Shown in pieces: positions 44,476 through 54,080 of a stretch of 64,000 nucleotides of DNA (position 1 is the stretch's first letter; each line of letters opens with the position of its first letter). The stretch lies in contig CAVPXC010000007.1 of assembly GCA_963709505.1 (NCBI GenBank), forward strand, positions 62,001-126,000. The letters are read 5' to 3'. The translations under genes and the position numbers were made by a program. Origin of the DNA: CAVPXC01 sp963709505. Lineage in GTDB: Bacteria; Chloroflexota; Anaerolineae; JAAEKA01. Below the pieces are notes generated by a model. The model saw only the letters and a program-made list of their open reading frames with translations. It did not search any database and was not told the DNA's origin.

Positions 44476-45714
44476 ATGCAAAACTGGGAAAGACAATATG
44501 ATGGTCTGGCGAATGATCTCACCGATCGAGGGGTCGACCTTCCTGCCGTGATCACTGCCTTGAAAGGGCAAGTGATTGAACTCCCATCTTGGGGGGTCGG
44601 CAATTCGGGTACCCGCTACGGAGTCTTCCGCCAGGCGGGCGCGGCGCGCAATATCTGGGACAAAATCGACGACTGCGCCGAAATTCAGCGCGCTGTGGGC
44701 ATTTGCCCCGTCATGGCCAGCCACGTTTTGTGGGATGTCACCGACGATGGGAGCTACGAACCGGTGCGCGCGTACGCGGCCGAACGCGGTTTGCGAATCG
44801 GCACGGTGCATCCAAACACCTTCATGGGGCAAGAGTTCCGCCTGGGCAGCATCTGCAGCCCGATCGGGCAAGTGCGGCGCAGCACCATCGACCACTTCGT
44901 CGACTGCGTGCGCATCACGCGTGAGATGGGATCGCAGGCGATCGGCATTTGGCTGGCCGATGGCACCAACTACCCCGGCCAGGACCATCTGCGCAGCCGC
45001 AAGCATCGTATGGCCGAAGGACTGCAAGCGTTGTACGATGCGATGGACCCCGGCATGACCCTGTACGTAGAGTACAAGTTCTTCGAGCCGGCGTTCTACA
45101 CTACCGACCTGATGGACTGGGGCATGTCCTTCCTGATGTGCTCGCGCCTCGGGCCGCACGCCAAGGTCCTCGTCGACCTGGGCCACCACGCCTCCAACGT
45201 CAACATCGAGCATATCATCGCCATCCTGCTCGACGAGGGCAAGCTGGGCGGCTTCCACCTGAACGACCGAAAATATGCCGACGACGATTTGATGGCCGGC
45301 AGCATCAACCCACTGCAGCTCTTCCTGATCTTCGATCAACTCGTGGATGCCGTGCAAGACCCGGCCACGGCCGAGGTAGCGCGCCAAGTGACCTACATGC
45401 TCGACCAGTCGCACAACATCGAGGGCAGCCTGGAGGGCATTATTCAGTCCGTGATGAACACGCAGACGGCCTATGCCAAGGCTCTGCTGGTGGATCGCGC
45501 TCGTCTGGCCGCGGCGCAGACGGCCGGCGACGTCATCCTGGCCAATCGCATCGTCATGGAAGCCTACGAAACCGACGTGCGGCCGCTGTTGGCACGGGTG
45601 CGTGTCGACATGGCCAGACAGCCTGACCCCATTGAGGCCTTTCGCGCGAGCGAGTATTTGAAGAAGATCGCCAAAGAGCGCGTGGGCGGTGGGGCTGGGA
45701 CGTTGGGCGGTTGA
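44476..45714 (+). CDS. rhaI: L-rhamnose isomerase (RhaI type)
   Basis: Converts L-rhamnose to L-rhamnulose on a TIM barrel with two divalent metals. Family motifs: PSWGVGNSGTRYGVFRQ, the Glu of YVEYKFFEPAFY, VLVDLGHHASNVNIEHI and FHLNDRKYADDDL. At 412 residues it is of normal size. It belongs to the Pseudomonas/rhizobial isomerase type, not to E. coli RhaA. It is preceded by the palindromic element and followed by the mutarotase and kinase genes. Confidence 0.85.
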   Translation: MQNWERQYDGLANDLTDRGVDLPAVITALKGQVIELPSWGVGNSGTRYGVFRQAGAARNIWDKIDDCAEIQRAVGICPVMASHVLWDVTDDGSYEPVRAYAAERGLRIGTVHPNTFMGQEFRLGSICSPIGQVRRSTIDHFVDCVRITREMGSQAIGIWLADGTNYPGQDHLRSRKHRMAEGLQALYDAMDPGMTLYVEYKFFEPAFYTTDLMDWGMSFLMCSRLGPHAKVLVDLGHHASNVNIEHIIAILLDEGKLGGFHLNDRKYADDDLMAGSINPLQLFLIFDQLVDAVQDPATAEVARQVTYMLDQSHNIEGSLEGIIQSVMNTQTAYAKALLVDRARLAAAQTAGDVILANRIVMEAYETDVRPLLARVRVDMARQPDPIEAFRASEYLKKIAKERVGGGAGTLGG

Positions 45715-45724
45715 TTGTGTCGTG

Positions 45725-45809
45725 GATTGGACCGATCTTCGGCGATCGGTCCAATCTGAACAATAGAACATGAATAAGATCGGACCGATCGCCGAAGATC
45801 GGTCCGATC
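45725..45809. repeat. Pair of 32-bp hairpin repeats
   Basis: 45725-45756 and 45778-45809, each 13-bp stem, 6-nt loop and 13-bp stem, with stems GATTGGACCGATC and GATCGGACCGATC. They fill the gap between isomerase and mutarotase. Confidence 0.9.
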
Positions 45810-45824
45810 GGGAAGGGATCATCT

Positions 45825-46148
45825 ATGAAACGCGTCGGCATGACCTGGCGGGTCAATCCTGCCAACTGGGAAGAATACAAGCACATCCACCTAAACCCCT
45901 GGCCCGAGTTGATCGATGCCATCAAAGCGGTGGGCATCCACAACTACAGTATCTACGCCTTAGGCACGCGCGTCTTTGCCTATATGGAAATCGACGGCGA
46001 CGACGTTTACGCAGCGCTGAATACTCTGGCCCAGACCGATATCAAGAAGAAATGGGACGCCGAGGTGACGGCATGGGTAGCGCCGGAAGCAGAGGATGGC
46101 ATGGGAATCCAGTTTATGGAGCTGGAGCCAATCTTCTATTGTCCGTAG
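45825..46148 (+). CDS. rhaM: L-rhamnose mutarotase
   Basis: 107 residues, the full length of RhaM/RhaU proteins, which interconvert the alpha and beta anomers of L-rhamnose. It shows RVGMTWRVNPANWEEYKHIH, HNYSIYALGTRVFAYMEI with the family's Tyr, and a C-terminal WxAPEAEDG. ATG 45825 follows GGGAAGGG. Confidence 0.9.
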   Translation: MKRVGMTWRVNPANWEEYKHIHLNPWPELIDAIKAVGIHNYSIYALGTRVFAYMEIDGDDVYAALNTLAQTDIKKKWDAEVTAWVAPEAEDGMGIQFMELEPIFYCP

Positions 46149-46149
46149 G

Positions 46150-46290
46150 GACAGAGATCAGAGGGTCAGAGGTCAGAGAGTTAGAGAGTTGAGAGAGTCA
46201 GAAGATCAGGCATTGGGAAACCACACGTCCACGCTAAAGTTTCTGACTCTCTGACACTCTGACCCCTTGACCCTCTGACCCTCTGCTTGG
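46150..46290. repeat. GTCAGAG token hairpin
   Basis: The left arm is built from repeated GTCAGAG / GAGAGTT units and the right arm from CTCTGAC / CTCTGACCC units, a long imperfect inverted repeat between mutarotase and kinase genes. Same style as the TGTCAAG arrays but a different word. Confidence 0.65.
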
Positions 46291-46305
46291 AAGAGGAAAC
46301 CACGT

Positions 46306-47778
46306 ATGAGCAAGTATTTGGCCATCGACCTAGGCGCCGAAAGCGGCCGCATCGTGGTCGCCACGCTGGATCGCGACCGTCTGGCGCTGGAGGAGATTTA
46401 TCGTTTCACCAATGGCGCGGTGCAGGTCGGCGAAAGTCTTCACTGGGACGTGCTGCACCTGTGGGACGAGATCAAGAAGGGCCTGCGCAAGACGCGAGCC
46501 GAACATGGCGGCGATCTGCGCTCTTTAGCCGTCGACACCTGGGGCATCGACTACGCGTTGCTGAACCGAGCCGGCGAGCTGGTAGGTAATCCACACTGCT
46601 ATCGCGATCCGCGCACCGCAGGCATAATGGAACGAGCATTCGAGCGCGTTCCCCGTTGGGAGATCTACCAGCAAAGCGGTGGCATCCAGTTCCTGAGCAT
46701 CAACACCCTCTATCAGCTGCTGTCCATGGTAGAGCGACAGGATCCGGCGCTGGATGTGGCCGAGACTTTCCTGATGATGCCCGACCTGTTCCACTATTGG
46801 CTTACCGGTCGCAAGGCGTGCGAGTTTACCGACGCCACGTCCACGCAATTCTACCGGGCTGCCACTGGCGGTTGGTCAACCGGCCTGCTGGAGCAGCTTG
46901 GCATCCCCACCCGCATTTTCCCGGAAATCGTTCTGCCGGGTACGGTGTTGGGGCCGTTACTGCCAGGAGTGGTCGAGGAGACGGGTCTCGGTAATCTGCC
47001 GGTGATCGTTCCGGCCGCCCACGACACGGCCTCGGCCATTGTCGCGGTGCCGGCCGAAAGCGAGCACTTTGCCTGGCTCAGTTCCGGAACATGGTCGCTG
47101 CTGGGCGGCATCTCGGCCGAGCCAATTGTCACGCCGGAGGCGCTGGCGGCCAATTTCAGCAACTACGGCGGGCCCGGCGGACGGTATTTGCCCTGGAAGA
47201 ACATCATGGGCTTGTGGCTGGTGCAGGAATGTCGGCGGTCGTGGACGCGCCATGGCGAGGAGCTATCCTACGATGCGCTGACCGGCCTGGCGGCCGCGGC
47301 CCGGCCATTCGTATCCATTCTCGATCCGGACGACGCCTCGTTCCTTGCCCCCAAGGACATGCCCGATGCCATTACGGCCTATTGCCGCCAACACGGCCGG
47401 CCGGCGCCAGAGACGCGCGGCGAGATGGTTCGCAGCGTGCTGGAGAGCCTCGCTCTGAGCTACCGCTGGACGCTCGATAAGTTAACTCAACTCCAGAACC
47501 GACGCTTCGACGTGCTACATGTGGTAGGCGGTGGCTCGCGCAATCGCCTGCTTTGCCAGTTCACCGCAGACGCCTGCGGTATCCCCGTGGTGGCGGGACC
47601 GGCAGAGGCAACCGCCATCGGCAACGCCACGCTGCAAGCCGTAGCCATAGGCGACCTCGGCTCGCTGGAGGAGGCCAGGCACGTCATCCGGCGCTCGTTC
47701 GACGTCGAAGTCTACGAGCCGAGCGACGGAACCGCTTGGGACGCAGCTTATGGACGCTTCGTAGCTGTCGCCCACTGA
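46306..47778 (+). CDS. rhaB: L-rhamnulokinase (FGGY family)
   Basis: Phosphorylates L-rhamnulose at O1. It has the N-terminal ATPase motif AIDLGAESGRIVVA, the substrate region VDTWGIDYALL, PAAHDTASAIVAVPA, the FGGY-type LSSGTWSLLG and the adenosine motif VVGGGSRNRLLCQFTAD. Length 490 residues, intact. In rhizobial loci the equivalent gene is called rhaK. No aldolase or dehydrogenase for the product is seen in this window. Confidence 0.9.
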   Translation: MSKYLAIDLGAESGRIVVATLDRDRLALEEIYRFTNGAVQVGESLHWDVLHLWDEIKKGLRKTRAEHGGDLRSLAVDTWGIDYALLNRAGELVGNPHCYRDPRTAGIMERAFERVPRWEIYQQSGGIQFLSINTLYQLLSMVERQDPALDVAETFLMMPDLFHYWLTGRKACEFTDATSTQFYRAATGGWSTGLLEQLGIPTRIFPEIVLPGTVLGPLLPGVVEETGLGNLPVIVPAAHDTASAIVAVPAESEHFAWLSSGTWSLLGGISAEPIVTPEALAANFSNYGGPGGRYLPWKNIMGLWLVQECRRSWTRHGEELSYDALTGLAAAARPFVSILDPDDASFLAPKDMPDAITAYCRQHGRPAPETRGEMVRSVLESLALSYRWTLDKLTQLQNRRFDVLHVVGGGSRNRLLCQFTADACGIPVVAGPAEATAIGNATLQAVAIGDLGSLEEARHVIRRSFDVEVYEPSDGTAWDAAYGRFVAVAH

Positions 47779-47789
47779 GAGGAAACCCC

Positions 47790-48579
47790 ATGTCCCACTC
47801 CCTACAATCCTACCTGGACTTCGCCACCGAGACCGCGCACCTGTCCGGCAGGCTGACCCTGGGCTATTTCCAGGCCGGCGTCCGGCCCGACCTGAAGCCG
47901 GACGATTTACCCGTGACCGTCGCCGACCGGCAGGCCGAAGAGCTGATTCGTGCGCGCATCGAGAAAACCTACCCGAGCCACGCCATCGTCGGCGAGGAGT
48001 TCGGGATCAAGGAGACGGCCGGCGCCAGCCATCGCTGGTTCGTCGATCCCATCGACGGCACCAAGTCCTTTATCCGAGGCGTGCCGCTCTACGGCGTGTT
48101 GCTCGGCCTGGAGATCGAAGGTACGGTCGAGGTCGGCGCGGCCTATTTCCCGGCGCTGGACGACATGGTCTATGCCGCCAGCGGTCTGGGCTGCTGGTGG
48201 AACGGCCGCCGTGCCGCGCGTGTCCGACGTCAGCCGCATGGACCGAGCGTACGTCACGTGCAGCGACATCGGTAGTTTCGCCCGCTACGGCCGCGAGGAG
48301 GCCTTCCAGCGCATCCTCGGCGCGACCTATCACCGCGCCGGCTGGGGCGATGCCTATGGCTACAGCCTGGTCGCCACCGGCCGCGCCGAACTCATGCTCG
48401 ACGCGGCGATGCACACCTGGGACTGTGGTCCCTTCCCGCCGATCCTGAAAGAGGCCGGCGGCTATTTCGGCGACTGGCAGGGCAACGAGACGATCTACGG
48501 CAACGAGGCAATTGGCACCACGGCCCAGCTGCTGCCGTCGGTCTTGGCTCTGATCCGAGGAGACGATCCGCTCTCATAG
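47790..48579 (+). CDS. Inositol-monophosphatase-family phosphatase (HisN-like, frameshifted)
   Basis: Mg-dependent phosphatase of the IMPase fold, about 262 residues. Motifs: VTVADRQAEELIR, IVGEEFG, the metal motif WFVDPIDGTKSFIRG and, in the C-part, MHTWDCGPFPPILKEAGG. One surplus base near 48214 separates NGRRA from RVSDVSRMD. The ATG at 47790 has GAGAGGA upstream, and it follows the kinase by 12 nt. Histidinol-phosphatase-like IMPases look similar; the substrate is open. Confidence 0.8.
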
Positions 48580-48590
48580 GAGGCCATCGT

Positions 48591-48896
48591 ATGCTAATCG
48601 TTCACGTATTTGTCCACGTCAAACCGGAGGCGGTGGAGGCCTTCCGCGCGGCTACCCTCGCGAACGCGCGCAACAGCGTGCTCGAGCCGGGCATCGCTCG
48701 CTTCGACGTGATCCAACAAACAGACGACCCAACCCGCTTCGTGCTGGTCGAGGTCTACCGCACTGTTGAGGATACCGTCCGGCACAAGGAAACCGCCCAC
48801 TACGCGGCGTGGCGCGACGCCGTAGCCGGCATGATGGCCGAGCCGCGCACGAGCATCAAGTATGACAACGTTTACCCAGATGACAGTGGTTGGTGA
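48591..48896 (+). CDS. Antibiotic-biosynthesis-monooxygenase-like (ABM) small protein
   Basis: 101-residue ferredoxin-like protein: IVHVFVHVKPEAVEAFRAAT, GIARFDVIQQTDDPTRFVLV EVYR and HKETAHYAAWRD, the pattern of ABM/LsrG-type proteins. It ends the rhamnose operon 11 nt after the phosphatase gene. Its 3' end overlaps the convergent histidine kinase gene by 25 nt. Role unknown. Confidence 0.8.
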   Translation: MLIVHVFVHVKPEAVEAFRAATLANARNSVLEPGIARFDVIQQTDDPTRFVLVEVYRTVEDTVRHKETAHYAAWRDAVAGMMAEPRTSIKYDNVYPDDSGW

Positions 48897-50067
48897 AAGG
48901 TGACACGCACGGTGGTTCCCAGTCCGACGGTGCTCTCGGCATGAATGGATCCCCCCTGCGCCGTGACGATGGATCGGGCGATCGCCAGCCCTAGCCCGCC
49001 GCCGGTGCCCCCTGCGTTGCCGCGCGACCAAAAACGATCAAAGATGTGGGGAAGCTCGTCGGGCGGGATGCCCCGGCCCGTGTCGCTGACCGCCAGAGTC
49101 ACGCCGCCGTCGACTGCCTGCGCCGCGCAGCGTGATCGCACCGCCCTCAGGCGTGTGCCGCAGCGCGTTGGCTACCAGATTGCCCATCACCTGGTCGAGC
49201 CGGCCATAGTCGGCGGTGAGGCTCAATTCATTCGACGTGCCTTGCAACTCGACCCGCAGCGTGACGCCGGCCGCTTCGGCCTGGCCACTGAAGCTGGTGG
49301 CTACGTCATGCAGCAGCTCGACCACGTCGACTTGCTCCCAACGCATAGGCAACTGGCCGGCCTCGGCCAGCGAGAGCGTGCGCAAATCCTCCACCAGCCG
49401 CGCCAGCAGGCGAGTTTCGTCCAGGGTCGCCTCGATGTGCTCCGGCGTCGGCGCGTAGACACCATCCACCACCCCCTCCAGAGTTGCCCTGGATGATGTG
49501 TAAAGGCGTGCGCAGTTCGTGGGCCACGTCGGCCATCATCGTGCGGCGCTGTTGGTCGGAGCGCTGCAACTCCTCGGCCATGCGGTTGAAGGAGTGAGCC
49601 AGCTCGCGAAACTCAGGGCCGCCGCGCTCGGACACACGTACACTGAGATCGCCCTCGGCCACCGAGTTTGCGGCCTCCATGACATCGGCCAGCGGTGCGG
49701 CGATGCCGCGAAATGCGCGACTGGCCAGCACGATCGCCAATACCGGCAGCGCCAGCGCCAGGCTGCAGCCGCCCAACCAGACCAGTGCGGCCGTCTGCTG
49801 GTCGCCGCCGAACCAGCGATTGAGCAGCCAGGCCAGCAGCGCCATCCCGCCGACAACCAGCAATACAATGATGCCAAAAATCCACACAAAGCGCGCAAAC
49901 AGCGATCGGCGGTGACGCCGCCGGCCGCGCATCCAGGGTGGCGGCGAACCGTTGGGCGCCATCCATGGCCGATAGGGACCACGAGGCGGCGAACCGTCGG
50001 GCGCCATCCAAGGGCGGTGTGGGCCACGAGGCGGAGGAAACGGGCGATGGGGAGGGCGGTCCGTCAC
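48872..50067 (-). CDS. Sensor histidine kinase with proline-rich N-terminal repeats (two frameshifts)
   Basis: The order is: Pro-rich cytoplasmic N-terminus with a tandem repeat (RGPHRPWMAPDGSPP / RGPYRPWMAPNGSPP), two membrane helices, HAMP (FRGIAAPLADVMEAANSVAE GDLSV), HisKA with MADVAHELRTPLHIIQGN, and HATPase (MGNLVANALRHTP, VSDTGRGIPPDELPHIFDRF, GLGLAIARSIV). Surplus bases near 49485 and 49120 break the frame twice. There is almost no extracytoplasmic loop, so it may sense within the membrane. It is cotranscribed with the response regulator 2 nt upstream. Confidence 0.8.
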
Positions 50068-50069
50068 AG

Positions 50070-50759
50070 CTATGCCTCGTCGCCGAACTTGTATCCCACG
50101 CCGTAGACGGTCAGGATATACCGGGGTTCGTCGGGGTTGGGTTCAAGTTTGCGGCGCAGGTTGCGGACGTGTGCGTCGATGCTGCGGTCGTAGCCGCCGA
50201 AAGAAGCGTCGCCGTGGATTCGGTCCAGCAGTTGCTCGCGGTTAAAGGTCTGCCCTGGGTGCTGGGCCAGGATCGCCAACAGCTCGAACTCGATGCGGGT
50301 GAGCTGCAGTGATTGGCCGCTGCGGCTGGCGCGATGGCTTTGAAGGTCGAGTTCCACGTCGCTGGCGCGTACCATGGCCGGGTGCTGCACAGTGCCGCGC
50401 ACCCGGCGCAACACGGCCTTGACCCGAGCCACCAGCTCACGCGGGGAGAAAGGCTTGGTGATGTAGTCGTCGGCGCCCAATTCGAGGCCGATCAGCCGAT
50501 CCACCTCTTCCACCCGTGCGGTAAGCATGATAATCGGCACGTCCGACTCGCGGCGGATGGCCCGGCACACGTCCAAACCGTCCATGCCGGGCAGGTTCAG
50601 GTCGAGCACCACCAGGTCAGGCTTTTGGTGGCGAAAGGCTGCCAGGGCGGTCTTGCCATCACCGGCCGAGGCCACCCGGTAGCCGTTCTTTTCCAGGTAG
50701 TCCTGAGCCAGCTTGACAATCTTCGGTTCGTCGTCGACCACGAGGATCAGGTCGCTCAT
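50070..50759 (-). CDS. OmpR-family response regulator
   Basis: 229 residues, receiver domain with acidic pair VDDEPK, phospho-Asp in LVVLDLNLPGMDG, Thr in MLTARVEEVDR and Lys in DDYITKPFSPRE, then a winged-helix DNA-binding domain (RIEFELLAILAQHPGQTFNR, VRNLRRKLEP, ILTVYGVGYKF). It pairs with the kinase at 48872-50067. The start overlaps the stop of the GNAT gene (ATGA). Confidence 0.9.
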   Translation of the reverse strand: MSDLILVVDDEPKIVKLAQDYLEKNGYRVASAGDGKTALAAFRHQKPDLVVLDLNLPGMDGLDVCRAIRRESDVPIIMLTARVEEVDRLIGLELGADDYITKPFSPRELVARVKAVLRRVRGTVQHPAMVRASDVELDLQSHRASRSGQSLQLTRIEFELLAILAQHPGQTFNREQLLDRIHGDASFGGYDRSIDAHVRNLRRKLEPNPDEPRYILTVYGVGYKFGDEA

Positions 50760-51190
50760 GCCAGGTCTTTCTGCATCGCCAGATCGTGGTTGACAAAACC
50801 CATCTCGCGGTACAAGGATTGCGCTGCGTTGTTATCGAAATCGGTGAGCAGCACCAGGCTCTTGGCGCCTGCCTCTCGCGCCAACCGCTCGACGGTGTCG
50901 ATCAGGGCGCGGCCCACACCCTGGCGCCGGAAAGCCGGGTCGACGTAGATCTCGGTCAGCTCGGCGTACGGCGTATCGTAGAATAGGCCCGATGCCAGGC
51001 GCAGGGCTGCGAATCCAACCGCCTGGCCGGCGATCTCGGCCAGGATCGGCTGCTCGATACGACGAGGGTCCAAAAGCCGCTGCGCCAGTCGATCTGCCGG
51101 CTCGACGATACCGTTGAAGGCCTCGTTCAGACGCGCAAGCACCTGCGCGTCGTCAAGCGTAGCGAGACGGATTGAGATTCCTGGGTTCAT
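50756..51190 (-). CDS. GNAT-family N-acetyltransferase
   Basis: 144 residues with the acetyl-CoA loop RRQGVGRALID, preceded by TEIYVDPAF and followed by AKSLVLLTDFDNNAAQSLYREMGF. The substrate is unknown. It overlaps the response regulator start by 4 nt, so it is the first gene of the GNAT-regulator-kinase operon, preceded by two hairpin repeats. Confidence 0.85.
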   Translation of the reverse strand: MNPGISIRLATLDDAQVLARLNEAFNGIVEPADRLAQRLLDPRRIEQPILAEIAGQAVGFAALRLASGLFYDTPYAELTEIYVDPAFRRQGVGRALIDTVERLAREAGAKSLVLLTDFDNNAAQSLYREMGFVNHDLAMQKDLA

Positions 51191-51211
51191 CTGATTCGCG
51201 GTGCAATCTCG

Positions 51212-51292
51212 ACTGGACCTTTCTCAGAGAAAGGTCCAGTCTGATTCGCGGTAAGTTCCAGATTGGACCTTTCTCGGAAGAAAGGTCCAATC
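51212..51292. repeat. Pair of hairpin repeats upstream of the GNAT operon
   Basis: 51212-51240 (stem ACTGGACCTTTCTC, shorter member) and 51261-51292 (stem GATTGGACCTTTCT, CGGA loop, perfect 32-bp member). The word CTGATTCGCGGT precedes each. Confidence 0.85.
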
Positions 51293-51305
51293 GATTCGGT
51301 TAATG

Positions 51306-51983
51306 CTAGACCACGGCTGGTGGCCCGCTTTCTGCGCGCTGTGTACTGCGTGTTGAGTCATCCCACGAGCCACCGCAGCGACCTCGACCGAAGAAGCCCA
51401 TTGGCCCAAAGCCATGACGCCGGCCGGCAAAGCCCCAGGGTCCAAAGCCGGGGCCTCGGCCGAAGAAGCCCATCGGGCCAAATCCGCCGTGCCCGCCAAA
51501 GAACCCGCCGGGGCCGTGGCGCTCACCGGCCATCTTGGCAACCTCGTCAGCTTCCTGCTGCGTGATTGCGCCATCGGCGACCGCCTGTTGCACGGCGGCC
51601 TTGCCGGCCGCAAGAAACTTCTCGCGTGCCGTGCCGAAGTCCAGCTTGCGCTCTTGGGCCAGATCCCACAGGCTCTTGCCCTGGCTCATCGCCGCCGCCA
51701 TCTGGTCCGGGGTCATGTCCAGCACGCGGGCTGCGAGCGCCTCCGGGTTCAGATACGGGCGCAGCTTGCGCCAGGTCAGCATGCGCTCGGCCTGTTTGGG
51801 GGCCAATTCGCCCTCGGCCACAGCCTGTTTGATGCCGTTGTCGACAGCCGAGTCCTGCGCGGCGCGCAATTGGTCCACGCTGATGCCCAGGGCCTCGGCC
51901 AGTTGCGTCTCGTAACCCATGTCGCTGCCCATCGAGGGACGGCCCCAGCCCGAGAACGGGCCACCCATTGGCCCATGGTTCAT
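51306..51983 (-). CDS. Hypothetical Gly/Phe-rich repeat protein
   Basis: 225 residues, no signal peptide. Three helical segments (YETQLAEALGISVDQLRAAQ, LAARVLDMTPDQMAAAMSQG, VQQAVADGAITQQEADEVAK) resemble the SHOCT-like or DUF2680-type helices seen in small regulatory proteins. They are followed by a Gly/Phe/Pro tail with repeats GFGPMGFFGRG. It is near and co-oriented with the two-component operon whose kinase also has Pro/Gly repeats, but separated by the two hairpins. Function unknown. Confidence 0.6.
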   Translation of the reverse strand: MNHGPMGGPFSGWGRPSMGSDMGYETQLAEALGISVDQLRAAQDSAVDNGIKQAVAEGELAPKQAERMLTWRKLRPYLNPEALAARVLDMTPDQMAAAMSQGKSLWDLAQERKLDFGTAREKFLAAGKAAVQQAVADGAITQQEADEVAKMAGERHGPGGFFGGHGGFGPMGFFGRGPGFGPWGFAGRRHGFGPMGFFGRGRCGGSWDDSTRSTQRAESGPPAVV

Positions 51984-52125
51984 TCAATTCATCCAGTGTT
52001 TCATAGTCACAGTCTCCTTGTATTTGAAGGTGTCATTTGTTGATCAGCTATTTGCGATCTTGACCCAATCATAGCAAGGAATTGTGAAGGAATTTCGAAG
52101 AACTGGATTGAAGGCTATGCGGTTC

Positions 52126-52857
<732 letters not shown>

Positions 52858-52909
52858 GGAAGATCTATCCTGAGATGCTGGTGACAATGGAGTGATCGAG
52901 TGTACTTCA

Positions 52910-52941
52910 GACCTCCGATTTCTCGGAAGAAATCGGAGGTC
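52910..52941. repeat. 32-bp hairpin repeat
   Basis: Perfect stem GACCTCCGATTTCT with CGGA loop, between the oxidoreductase and ThuA genes. Confidence 0.9.
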
Positions 52942-52951
52942 GTGGTGCAAG

Positions 52952-53953
52952 TCAGCTCAAATGCACCGGCTGTCCGCGCTGCGCGGCCGAGGCCTTGATT
53001 GCGTCGTACAGCCGGGCCATGCGCAGGCCCACTTCGGGCGGGCTGGGGTTGGGGACCTGGCCGGCGCGTACGGCCATGAACTGCTGCCAGACCCCTGTGG
53101 ACGCAGGCACCTTGACCGGTCGCAGCTGCTTGGCGCCGGCGCGCTGGATGTCCAAGCGCTCGCCCCAGATGCCGGTGCGTAGGATGGCCTGCGAGCAGAA
53201 GACTCGCACGTCGCTGGCGCACGAGGGAATGGCCTCGCCGCAGCCGTGCATCGTTACCCAGGCGCCTGAACGTAACCGCCCCATCACCATGCCCACGGTC
53301 TCCACCGGCCGGCCGTTGTCGTCCAGCCAGGCGGCGACCTCGGCGAATTCCTCGCCGGCCAGGTCGACGACCGTGTTGAGCATGTGTGCGCCGGTGTCAA
53401 AGAGGAAGCCACCGCCGGATAAAGCCGGCGTCTGACGCCACGTGTTGGCGGTATTCGGCCCCCAATCTTGCCAAACCGTGGCGCTAATGCTCAGCAAGCG
53501 ACCTAGCTCGCCGGAGCGCAGCATCTGCACGGCCGTGCGAATTTGCGGGGAGAGGCTGCCGGGAAAGGCGACCACCAGCAGGTGGCCGGTGCGCTGTTGG
53601 GCCGCGATCAGGCTCTCGGCCTCCGGGCCGTTCATCACCATCGGTTTTTCGAGCAGCACGTCGAGGCCCGCCTCCAGGCAGGCCACCGTCTGGTCGTGGT
53701 GAAAGACGTGAGGCGTGATGATAAAGGCTGCGTCCAGCGGGCTGCGCGCCAGCAGCTTGGTCAGGTCAGGCTCGTTGGGTGGCGGCTGCAGGCCGGCCTC
53801 GACGAACACCTTGGCGCTTTCGGCGTAAGCTGCCTCTGAAGGCTCACAGACGATGGTGATCTCGGTGGTGTCTTGCTGCTTTAGAATCTCACGAATGTGG
53901 TAGCGGGCCATGCCGCCAACGCCGATTAGCGCGGCGCGAGTTTTTTCGGACAT
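52952..53953 (-). CDS. Gfo/Idh/MocA-family oxidoreductase
   Basis: NAD(P)-dependent dehydrogenase of sugars or cyclitols, 333 residues. The Rossmann motif is AALIGVGGMARYHI, then the family's EKPMVMN (catalytic Lys in EKP) and GGGFLFDTGAHMLNTVVDL in place of GG.l.D.G.H. ATG 53953 was chosen because the Rossmann strand starts ten residues later. Probably acts with the ThuA-like protein in sugar oxidation; the substrate is not known. Confidence 0.85.
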   Translation of the reverse strand: MSEKTRAALIGVGGMARYHIREILKQQDTTEITIVCEPSEAAYAESAKVFVEAGLQPPPNEPDLTKLLARSPLDAAFIITPHVFHHDQTVACLEAGLDVLLEKPMVMNGPEAESLIAAQQRTGHLLVVAFPGSLSPQIRTAVQMLRSGELGRLLSISATVWQDWGPNTANTWRQTPALSGGGFLFDTGAHMLNTVVDLAGEEFAEVAAWLDDNGRPVETVGMVMGRLRSGAWVTMHGCGEAIPSCASDVRVFCSQAILRTGIWGERLDIQRAGAKQLRPVKVPASTGVWQQFMAVRAGQVPNPSPPEVGLRMARLYDAIKASAAQRGQPVHLS

Positions 53954-54080
53954 AGAGGGTATCGGAGTTCTCCTTGCTAGATGACGCTCAAGCTCATCCA
54001 CCGCAGTTGCTTCCGCACTCCAGGCCGCCTGTCGCGCGGCCACGGTTGGGTGCAACGATTGTTAGGCCGTCAAGCCCGTC

